From Acidobacteriaceae bacterium (GTDB lineage Bacteria > Acidobacteriota > Terriglobia > Terriglobales > Acidobacteriaceae), in the NCBI GenBank assembly GCA_003132825.1, contig PKYX01000508.1:9795-15785 (forward strand): 5,991 nucleotides of DNA, written 5' to 3'. The translations under genes were made by a program, and so were the position numbers. Under the pieces are notes generated by a model that was given only the letters and a program-made list of their open reading frames with translations, was not told where the DNA came from and made no database searches. Positions 1 to 4,599 of the stretch are shown one piece after another. Position 1 is the stretch's first letter, and each line of letters opens with the position of its first letter.

Positions 1-192
1 AAGTCGGTTCAGCTTTATTTTCTTAGGGTTACAGGCTTGCAACCGCAGAAACGACGAGCCCAGCCCAGAGGCCAGGCGAAGCCACCCACCGATACCCGCG
101 GCGGCGCTCGAAAGCCGACCTACCGTGCAAAGCGTTCCGGTCCGAAAGAAGGGCTCACCCGTCTCCGCCGGGTCGAGGAGATGCTCCCCCCA
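1..192. other. Unassigned left-edge segment downstream of the acyltransferase gene
   Basis: No gene can be supported here. Several frames on both strands stay open because of the high GC content, including a plus-strand frame open from base 1 that runs to 300 and encodes an Arg/Pro-rich string with no recognisable domain. That frame would overlap the 3' end of the acyltransferase gene on the opposite strand, so it is probably not coding. A small imperfect hairpin lies at 27-44 (GGTT..CA / TG..AACC), and a 5-bp inverted repeat lies at 157-161/169-173. Neither is followed by a U-tract on either strand, so no terminator is called. Confidence 0.4.
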
Positions 193-1356
193 TCAGACCT
201 TCAGAACGATCCCCTTCCGATCGAGCGCCCACATCGCCGCCCAACACACCAGTACGTAAAAGATCGAATACAGCAACGAGGCATTCGCCGGATTTCCTAA
301 GGGCGCGAACAAAGACTCATGCAAAACCTCATGCCAGGTCATGACGCCACCCTCCCTATGTATCAGCAGCGTGTCCAACCCGGAGGCCAGCATCTCCGAC
401 AAAACGTAGGCCGCGATCGCATTCTTGCCAAATACCACGAACGGCTTGCTCCAGCGACGCCATCGCCGCATGTCGAGAACCCAGTAACACAGGGCCAGAC
501 AGAGCAACGCCAGTCCGGCGGTGAAGACGACGTAGGAACTGGTCCACAGCTTCTTGTTGATCGGGAACCAGAGGCTGAGCAGTTCGCCCGCCGCCACGCA
601 CAGCAGTCCCGCTCCCGCCATGGCCGCCAGCTTGGTCCTCGGGCTGCGGTCGGAGCCAAGCCCTTCGCCGGTCAGCAGCCCGAGCAGGCAGGTCGCTACC
701 GCCGGGATCGTGCTCAGCACCCCTTCCGGATCGCGCGTAATCTCCCACAAGTGTCCGAATAGAAGTTTGCGGTCCAGCCAGGCTGCCAGATTGCGGTCCG
801 GATCGAGCAACGGAATGTCGCGCCCGGGAACACCGAAGCCCGGCACCGGAATATATCGCATCACGATCCAATAGCCCACCAGGCAAGCCAGCACGGCGAA
901 TACCTGACCCCGCCGCTTGCTCCACAGGGCCACGACCGCGGTGATCAGATAGCAGACCGCGATCCTCTGCAGCACGCCATAAACCCGCCATGACGCCAAC
1001 TGGTAGTGATCCGGAAACCCATTCAGAAACATGCCCAACCCGAATAAAATCAGGCTGCGCCAAACCGCGTGCGTCATCAGCCTCTTGCGGGAAGCGCCCC
1101 GCTCCCTCCGCGAGCGAAAGGAAAACGCCATGGCCACGCCCACAATAAAAAGAAAGAAAGGAAACACCAGGTCGGTCGGGGTCCACCCGTTCCATTCGGA
1201 ATGTTGCAGCGGCCCATAGGCGGCCGGGCCATCCCCGGGATTGTTCACCAGGATCATAGCCGCGATGGTGGCCCCCCGAAACACATCGAGAGCCATCAAT
1301 CTCCCTGCCGGCCGAAGGCCGGACTCGCTCGCTCCTTGGTCCGCCACCATCCTCAT
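193..1356 (-). CDS. HGSNAT/NagX-like membrane acyltransferase (COG4299, DUF5009/DUF1624 type)
   Basis: This 387-aa polytopic membrane protein belongs to the family of heparan-alpha-glucosaminide N-acetyltransferase and bacterial NagX. Family members are thought to transfer acetyl groups across the membrane to amino sugars; the bacterial substrate is usually unknown. Visible hallmarks are LMALDVFRG at residues 20-28, then QHSEWNGWTPTDLVFP at 51-66. The His of that motif (H52) aligns with the proposed catalytic His of human HGSNAT. FFLFIVGVAMAF follows, and then several hydrophobic segments (about 99-113, 128-145, 150-168, 215-230, 245-264, 273-293, 306-326, 358-377). The conserved late motif FGKNAIAAYV is at 309-318. 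The frame stays open to 1533, but I chose the ATG at 1354-1356: it has an AGGAG site 7 nt upstream and an extended -10 box before that. The longer reading would run into the divergent gene and adds a non-homologous Arg-rich stretch. Exact substrate unknown. Confidence 0.9.
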   Translation of the reverse strand: MRMVADQGASESGLRPAGRLMALDVFRGATIAAMILVNNPGDGPAAYGPLQHSEWNGWTPTDLVFPFFLFIVGVAMAFSFRSRRERGASRKRLMTHAVWRSLILFGLGMFLNGFPDHYQLASWRVYGVLQRIAVCYLITAVVALWSKRRGQVFAVLACLVGYWIVMRYIPVPGFGVPGRDIPLLDPDRNLAAWLDRKLLFGHLWEITRDPEGVLSTIPAVATCLLGLLTGEGLGSDRSPRTKLAAMAGAGLLCVAAGELLSLWFPINKKLWTSSYVVFTAGLALLCLALCYWVLDMRRWRRWSKPFVVFGKNAIAAYVLSEMLASGLDTLLIHREGGVMTWHEVLHESLFAPLGNPANASLLYSIFYVLVCWAAMWALDRKGIVLKV

Positions 1357-1363
1357 GTCTGGT

Positions 1364-1368
1364 CTCCT
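1364..1368 (-). promoter_or_regulatory. Ribosome binding site AGGAG that fixes the acyltransferase start
   Basis: On the minus strand AGGAG sits 7 nt before the ATG at 1356. It is the reason for preferring this start over the upstream in-frame start at 1533. Confidence 0.75.
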
Positions 1369-1377
1369 GCGCGGCGC

Positions 1378-1386
1378 ATTGTAGCA
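1378..1386 (-). promoter_or_regulatory. Extended -10 promoter element for the acyltransferase gene
   Basis: The minus strand reads TGC-TACAAT, an extended -10 element (TGn plus a 5/6 match to TATAAT). It would place the transcription start about 7 nt downstream, giving a leader of roughly 15 nt that contains the AGGAG site. No good -35 hexamer is seen at 17 bp, which is usual for extended -10 promoters. A 5-bp inverted repeat (ACCGA / TCGGT, 1386-1390 and 1397-1401) lies just upstream and could be an operator. Inferred from motif match only. Confidence 0.5.
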
Positions 1387-1444
1387 CCGACCCGCTTCGG
1401 TCCGGAGATCCCTCGACACCTCGGAGCCGGTTACTTCGGTCACA

Positions 1445-1472
1445 TTGGGCTTTCCCAAGCGCACGGTATGAT
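1445..1472 (+). promoter_or_regulatory. Candidate promoter and inverted repeat upstream of the sugar-binding-fold gene
   Basis: TATGAT at 1467-1472 is a 5/6 match to the -10 consensus, with a weak TTGGGC (1445-1450) 16 bp upstream as -35. The -35 region is half of a perfect inverted repeat, TTGGG-CTTT-CCCAA (1445-1458), that could be an operator. Transcription would start near 1479, leaving a leader of about 10 nt with only a weak GGGAT ribosome site before the ATG at 1490. Confidence 0.4.
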
Positions 1473-1489
1473 TTCGTTTCGGGATAAAA

Positions 1490-2425
1490 ATGAAAAAGCT
1501 CAGCTTCGTCGTTTCGCTCACCACCAACGACAACGACTACCAGATGGAACAGGCCGCCGCCGCCGAAGAGGCGGCACGCCGCCTGGGCGTGCAGCTGCAA
1601 ATCGTCTACGGCAACAACGACAGCATCGTGCAAAGCCAGCAGATCCTCAAGTTCATCCAGACCGAAAACGCTCATCCCGACGGCATTATCTTCGAGCCGG
1701 TGGGGGGAACCGCCCTGCCCCAGGTTGCCCGTGCCGCCGTGGCAGCCGGCATTGCCTGGGTGGTTTTGAACCGCGACGTGGAGTACGTTTACGAACTTCG
1801 CCAGTCCGGTCAGGCGCCGATCTTCTGCATGACCTCCGACCACGAGGAGATTGGCCGCATCCAGGGCCGTCAATTCGCCGCTCTGCTGCCCGGCGGGGGA
1901 TCGGTGCTCTATATCACCGGCCCGTCCGAGAGTCTGGTCGCCAAGCAGCGCACCTCTGGCATGTACGAAACCAAGGCCGCCGATGTGCTGGTGAAGGTCA
2001 TGAAGGGACGCTGGACCGAATCGAGCGCTCACCACGCCGTCAGTTCCTGGCTACGCCTTTCCACCTCGCAGCAAAGTCGAATCGATGTGGTGGCTTCGCA
2101 GAATGACGCCATGGCACTCGGCGCCAAGAAAGCATTTCAGGAATTGCCCGAAGGCCCTTCTCGCGACCGCTGGTTGAGTCTTCCCTTCATCGGCTGCGAC
2201 GGCCTTCCCCAGACCGGACAGGCCTGGGTAAAAAAAGGATTGCTCGCCGCGACCATCGTGGTCCCCCCCAACAGCGGCCAAGCCGTCGAGGTGCTGGTGC
2301 AGGCGTTGCGTAAAACCGCTGACCCGCAAGAGCGTTTTCTGACCGTTCCCGTGTCGTTTCCAAGCCTTGACGAGCTGCGCGCATCCCCAGCGGTGAAACA
2401 CCAAGCGCTCTCGGCCACCGTCTGA
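1490..2425 (+). CDS. Periplasmic-binding-protein-like (RbsB-type, Peripla_BP_4) sugar-binding domain protein without signal peptide
   Basis: This 311-aa protein has the two-lobe type 1 periplasmic-binding fold seen in ribose/galactose binding proteins and LacI effector domains. Visible hallmarks in order: an N-terminal beta strand KLSFVVSL (3-10); PDGIIFEPVGG and AAGIAWVVLNRD (63-96), where N94-R95-D96 matches the sugar-contacting turn of the family; SDHEEIGRIQGRQ (116-128); GGGSVLYITGP (135-145); NDAMALGAKKA (205-215); and IGCDGLPQTG followed by ATIVVPPNSGQA (234-265). The protein starts directly at the first strand. It has neither a secretion signal nor a LacI-type DNA-binding domain. An in-frame TGA at 1469-1471 rules out a longer N-terminus. 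It therefore probably stays in the cytoplasm, as a sensor or an orphan binding protein. No ABC permease or ATPase gene is in the window. It is divergent from the acyltransferase gene and may share a regulatory region with it. Ligand unknown. Confidence 0.88.
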   Translation: MKKLSFVVSLTTNDNDYQMEQAAAAEEAARRLGVQLQIVYGNNDSIVQSQQILKFIQTENAHPDGIIFEPVGGTALPQVARAAVAAGIAWVVLNRDVEYVYELRQSGQAPIFCMTSDHEEIGRIQGRQFAALLPGGGSVLYITGPSESLVAKQRTSGMYETKAADVLVKVMKGRWTESSAHHAVSSWLRLSTSQQSRIDVVASQNDAMALGAKKAFQELPEGPSRDRWLSLPFIGCDGLPQTGQAWVKKGLLAATIVVPPNSGQAVEVLVQALRKTADPQERFLTVPVSFPSLDELRASPAVKHQALSATV

Positions 2426-2438
2426 ACCAGGCTAAACG

Positions 2439-2466
2439 GACGGGCACAGCCCGCCGTCATGGTTTT
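2439..2466 (+). terminator. Weak intrinsic terminator candidate after the sugar-binding-fold gene
   Basis: Fourteen bases after the stop codon, GACGGGC (2439-2445) can pair with GCCC...GTC (2449-2458) around an ACA loop, with a 3-nt bulge. TTTT follows at 2463-2466. The U-tract is short and the stem is bulged, so termination may be partial. A low-quality promoter match (TTTTCA 2463-2468, 17 bp, TACAGT 2486-2491) in the same gap could serve the cupin gene downstream. Confidence 0.35.
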
Positions 2467-2526
2467 CAGTTCACCCTTCGCTTGTTACAGTGATTCCTTC
2501 ACCATGCCGGGTGAGAGGGAGAACCG

Positions 2527-2889
2527 ATGCCGACTCTGGTAGCGCAACCGACGCGGGTTCAAGCCGCGGGAACCAAACCCAAGCTGATTGATGAATACAT
2601 TGGCCGGGTCAACACCAAAACCATGTCAGTCAGCCTAGCCCATATGCGCAGCCCGCAGGGCTGGGAGGAGCCTGGACAGGCTCCTGAGTTCGAAGAGTTC
2701 ACGCTGGTGCTCCAAGGCACGCTGCGGGTGCGCTACGAAGCAGGAACGATGGACGTGACCGCCGGCCAGGCGGTCGTCGCTCACGCCGGAGAGTGGGTTC
2801 AGTATTCCACGCCCTTCGAACCGGGAGCGGAGTACATCGCGGTATGCGTGCCGGCTTTCTCGATGGACACCGTCCATCGCGATGCCTGA
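2527..2889 (+). CDS. Small single-domain cupin protein
   Basis: This 120-aa protein is one RmlC-type cupin barrel. Cupin motif 1 ends in EFTLVLQG (57-64), matching E-x3-V-L-x-G. Motif 2 is recognisable as G80-x5-H86-x-G88 (GQAVVAHAGEW). The two His expected in motif 1 are replaced by Gln51 and Pro53, and the His expected in motif 2 by Val91. Of the usual metal ligands only the Glu (E57) remains, so a canonical metal centre is unlikely. The C-terminus, AVCVPAFSMDTVHRD (105-119), looks like a conserved subfamily tail. The ATG follows a good ribosome site (GAGGGAG, 2515-2521, 5-nt spacing). It lies 101 bp after the sugar-binding-fold gene on the same strand and converges on the dioxygenase gene. 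Specific function unknown; small-ligand binding is the safest guess. Confidence 0.85.
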   Translation: MPTLVAQPTRVQAAGTKPKLIDEYIGRVNTKTMSVSLAHMRSPQGWEEPGQAPEFEEFTLVLQGTLRVRYEAGTMDVTAGQAVVAHAGEWVQYSTPFEPGAEYIAVCVPAFSMDTVHRDA

Positions 2890-2912
2890 GGCCGCGGACG
2901 GACGCGTGCCGT

Positions 2913-2971
2913 GATTCCGCCCGAAACCCTGCGCAGGTCCAACCGATCGGGCGGCGCGTTTCGCGGGAATC
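2913..2971. terminator. Nested inverted repeats in the convergent gap (possible bidirectional terminator)
   Basis: Between the cupin and dioxygenase stop codons, CCGCCCGA (2917-2924) pairs perfectly with TCGGGCGG (2947-2954). Inside the loop is a perfect 10-bp palindrome, CCTGCGCAGG (2928-2937). An outer competing pair, GATTCC (2913-2918) with GGAATC (2966-2971), reaches into the dioxygenase stop codon. There is no U-tract on either strand, so a factor-independent terminator is uncertain. The position between two convergent 3' ends makes a role in 3'-end formation plausible. Confidence 0.35.
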
Positions 2972-3788
2972 AACCGAAGCGAAAGGCGGATACCGTGGCA
3001 CCCATCACCTGGTCGGTAAACACTTTCCGTCCCCGGTCTTCGCCGCCGGCGCCCGACGCCACCAGGAGCGGCAGCAAATGCTCTTCCCGCGGATGGGCGC
3101 TGCGAGCACCCGGGGCGAGCGCCCATTGTTTGAGCATTTCCTCCCGCTCGGGAGCAGCCGGCGCGCACACCGCTTGGGTCAGCCAGGTGTCAAAGCGGTC
3201 AGAATCCGGCAGCACGCCGCCGCTCATGAGGCCTCTCAGGTTGTGGTAACTCATTCCGCTTCCGGCAAGCAGCACGCCTTCTTTCCGCAGGGGCTCGAGC
3301 GCGCGCCCGGCTTTCAGATGGGTTGCCGGATCAAGCCCAGCCTGCAGCGAAAGTTGCACAATCGGCACGTCCGCCTGCGGATAGATCAGCTTGAAGGGAA
3401 TAAACACAGCGTGATCGAACCCACGCTGCGCGTCGGAGCGGGCCGGAATGCCCGCCTCGCCCAGCAAACTGACGATGCGCTCTGCGAGCGCAGGCGAACC
3501 GGGCGCCGGATATTCGAGCGCGTAGGTCGCGGGAGGAAATCCGGAGTAATCATAGATGAGCGGGGGATGAGCGCCGCTCGTGACCGTAAAATCCTCAGCC
3601 TCCCAATGGCCAGAGATCACCACCACCGCCTTCGGCCGAACGCCGACGGATGCGCCCAACTGGCTAAGCCATGCCGCCATCTTGCGCCAGGTGTCGGGTG
3701 GGCCCATGGTCCACTCCATGAAAAAGCAGGGACCGCCGCCATGGGGTAGAAAGAACGCAGGCAGTGAAAGCGACGGGGTGGGTTGCAT
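2970..3788 (-). CDS. Class III extradiol ring-cleavage dioxygenase (LigB/DODA, YgiD-like)
   Basis: This 272-aa protein belongs to the LigB superfamily, in the DODA/YgiD group of about 260-280 aa; members use a divalent metal and O2 to open catechol-type rings outside the two hydroxyls. Numbered from the ATG at 3788: FFLPHGGGPCFF with H16; VVISGHWE with H61; GFDHAVF with H126; LAGSGMSYHNLRG with H182; and AHPREEHLLPL with H232 and H237. By analogy with YgiD, H16, H61, H182 and H237 are the likely metal ligands and H126 a likely active-site residue. No signal peptide, so cytoplasmic. An ATG 12 bp upstream (3800) is possible, but GGATGGGA spaced for the 3788 start favours the shorter form. It lies 182-199 bp downstream of doxX on the same strand, depending on the start chosen, and probably belongs to the same unit. 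That context suggests removal of catechols or hydroquinones; the natural substrate is not readable from sequence. Confidence 0.9.
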   Translation of the reverse strand: MQPTPSLSLPAFFLPHGGGPCFFMEWTMGPPDTWRKMAAWLSQLGASVGVRPKAVVVISGHWEAEDFTVTSGAHPPLIYDYSGFPPATYALEYPAPGSPALAERIVSLLGEAGIPARSDAQRGFDHAVFIPFKLIYPQADVPIVQLSLQAGLDPATHLKAGRALEPLRKEGVLLAGSGMSYHNLRGLMSGGVLPDSDRFDTWLTQAVCAPAAPEREEMLKQWALAPGARSAHPREEHLLPLLVASGAGGEDRGRKVFTDQVMGATVSAFRFG

Positions 3789-3843
3789 GTCTCGTCCCAT
3801 CCTACCGCGTCAGCAGGCGCTCGCTGGAGCGGTCACCTGCAGG

Positions 3844-3921
3844 CAAGGCTCCCGGGGGGTGCCTTGGCCCCGCTGGGCTTGGCCGCTTTCGACTCCGGAA
3901 CGAACTCTGGCACCCCGGGAG
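3844..3921. repeat. GC-rich inverted repeats in the doxX-dioxygenase gap
   Basis: The 199 bp between the two minus-strand genes contains no gene I can support. It does hold two overlapping inverted repeats. CAAGGC (3844-3849) pairs with GCCTTG (3861-3866) around an 11-nt loop. CTCCC-GGGGGG-TGCC (3849-3863) is nearly the reverse complement of GGCACCCCGGGAG (3909-3921), differing by two extra G. In the doxX-dioxygenase transcript these would give mutually exclusive hairpins upstream of the dioxygenase start. There is no U-tract, so an ordinary terminator is not indicated; mRNA processing, attenuation or a degenerate repeat are all possible. Confidence 0.4.
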
Positions 3922-3987
3922 GGCGTCGCGGGGACGATCCGCGATTCCGACTCGAGCGCCCGCCGGCCTCCTCTGGAGCACGCCGCT

Positions 3988-4461
3988 TCAGCGACTGCCG
4001 CGCGCGTCCAGGCTCAGCGGTCCCGCTCCGAACTGTGTGATGAGCAACGCCCCGCCGATCATGGAAAGATTTTTCATGAACATGGCCATTTGCATTTGGG
4101 CCATCATGGGATCCTTCACCGCCCAGAAGTTGTGCATCCAGAGGGTCACGGGCACGAGGAACAGAATCAGCAGCCACGCGCCCCATTTCGCCCGGTAGCC
4201 GACGAGCAGGCTCAGACCGCCGAGCAGCGCCAGCACGCCGGACAACGGAACTGCAATCGAAGCCAGAGGCACGCCTTGCAGCGCGGCGTAGGCGATCTCC
4301 TGATGCGAGAAGTGGCCCACGGCGGCGAGCAGAAATATCAACGAGAACAACAGCCGTCCGGCGAGAACGGCGGCAGGGCCGAGCAAAACCTGGCTGGGAG
4401 CAGCGGAATTTTCCCGATACCTGACCTCGCGAGACACGATGGAACCGGATTGAGTAGCCAT
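3988..4461 (-). CDS. DoxX-family membrane protein
   Basis: This 157-aa protein has four predicted membrane helices (about 26-48, 66-88, 93-113 and 127-147), the usual DoxX layout and length. A polar N-terminal tail of about 25 residues precedes helix 1. Family-typical features are GRLLFSLIFLLAAVGHF in helix 1, GGLSLLVGYRAKWGAWLL across helices 2-3, MHNFWAVKDP (109-118), and MKNLSMIGGALLI in helix 4. The start is well supported: AAGGAG (4469-4474 on the minus strand) with 7-nt spacing to the ATG at 4461. DoxX proteins are poorly defined biochemically. Bacillus CatD and MhqP are DoxX proteins encoded with dioxygenases in quinone/catechol resistance operons, and that matches the setting here, with a ring-cleaving dioxygenase downstream and an HxlR regulator divergent. 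A direct role in quinone or thiol redox chemistry at the membrane is inference. Confidence 0.92.
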   Translation of the reverse strand: MATQSGSIVSREVRYRENSAAPSQVLLGPAAVLAGRLLFSLIFLLAAVGHFSHQEIAYAALQGVPLASIAVPLSGVLALLGGLSLLVGYRAKWGAWLLILFLVPVTLWMHNFWAVKDPMMAQMQMAMFMKNLSMIGGALLITQFGAGPLSLDARGSR

Positions 4462-4468
4462 ACAGGAT

Positions 4469-4474
4469 CTCCTT
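4469..4474 (-). promoter_or_regulatory. Strong ribosome binding site of the doxX-family gene
   Basis: AAGGAG on the minus strand, 7 nt before the ATG, close to the ideal anti-16S match; it fixes the doxX start. Confidence 0.8.
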
Positions 4475-4532
4475 AGAGTCTTCTGAACCGAAATTGACGT
4501 CCTCGGAGATAGATGAGCGCGGTGCCTTGTTG

Positions 4533-4551
4533 GTTACTTTTAATAAGTAAC
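4533..4551. promoter_or_regulatory. Palindrome 1, candidate HxlR-family operator
   Basis: GTTACTT-ttaat-AAGTAAC is a perfect 7-bp inverted repeat containing TTAC and GTAA half-sites 9 bp apart. It lies just upstream of the regulator -35 box. It also covers the region immediately after the predicted doxX transcription start, where a bound repressor could block transcription. The half-sites match the TTAC-N5-GTAA consensus described for the HxlR/DUF24 repressor CatR of Bacillus subtilis, but the spacing differs. Binding by the adjacent regulator is inferred. Confidence 0.6.
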
Positions 4552-4580
4552 TTGTAATAGTATATTAATTACTGTATAGT
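4552..4580 (+). promoter_or_regulatory. Promoter of the HxlR-family regulator gene
   Basis: TTGTAA (4552-4557, 4/6 match) and TATAGT (4575-4580, 5/6 match) are separated by exactly 17 bp, giving a predicted start near 4587 and a leader of about 13 nt. Palindrome 2 covers the -10 box and palindrome 1 abuts the -35 box, which suggests autorepression. Confidence 0.6.
4555..4567. repeat. Palindrome 3 between the two main operator candidates
   Basis: TAATA-gta-TATTA is a perfect 5-bp inverted repeat. It lies in the spacer of the regulator promoter and over the predicted doxX -10 box. It lacks the TTAC/GTAA outward pattern of the other two palindromes, so it may only reflect local AT richness. Confidence 0.3.
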
Positions 4581-4587
4581 AACTTAA
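4559..4587 (-). promoter_or_regulatory. Candidate doxX promoter overlapping the regulator promoter
   Basis: On the minus strand TTAAGT (4587-4582, 3/6 match) and TATACT (4564-4559, 5/6 match) are 17 bp apart, putting a start near 4552 and a leader of about 90 nt. The element interleaves with the opposite-strand regulator promoter, so the two polymerases would compete. The weak -35 box makes this less certain than the regulator promoter. Confidence 0.4.
4569..4582. promoter_or_regulatory. Palindrome 2, candidate HxlR-family operator
   Basis: TTACT-gtat-AGTAA contains TTAC and GTAA half-sites 6 bp apart. It covers the whole -10 box of the regulator promoter and touches the predicted -35 box of the doxX promoter, so one bound dimer could repress both directions. 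Its half-sites repeat those of palindrome 1; the centres are about 33 bp apart, roughly three helical turns. Confidence 0.6.
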
Positions 4588-4599
4588 GCGAGGTACGTG

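Noticed and set aside
37..300. Plus-strand open frame at the left edge
   Set aside because: TTG start, basic low-complexity translation, and overlap with the acyltransferase 3' end on the other strand; no family recognised.
1357..1533. N-terminal extension of the acyltransferase to a start at 1533
   Set aside because: It would overlap the divergent gene and its promoter, adds 59 residues without family similarity, and lacks the ribosome site and -10 box found for the start at 1356.
356..2035. A 559-codon open frame on the minus strand, the longest in the window
   Set aside because: It runs antisense through most of the sugar-binding-fold gene and then in another frame of the acyltransferase gene. 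Its translation is Gly/Arg/His-rich with no domain, while both overlapped genes have clear family motifs. It is a high-GC shadow.
1069..2106. A 345-codon plus-strand open frame
   Set aside because: It is antisense to the acyltransferase 5' part and out of frame with the sugar-binding-fold gene, with Arg/Pro-rich content and no recognisable motif.
2793..3749. A 318-codon plus-strand open frame
   Set aside because: It is antisense to the dioxygenase gene, whose His motifs are unmistakable, and overlaps the cupin gene out of frame.
3580..4476. A 298-codon plus-strand open frame
   Set aside because: It is antisense to the dioxygenase and doxX genes; the Gln/Arg/His-rich translation is typical of the reverse strand of a membrane protein gene.
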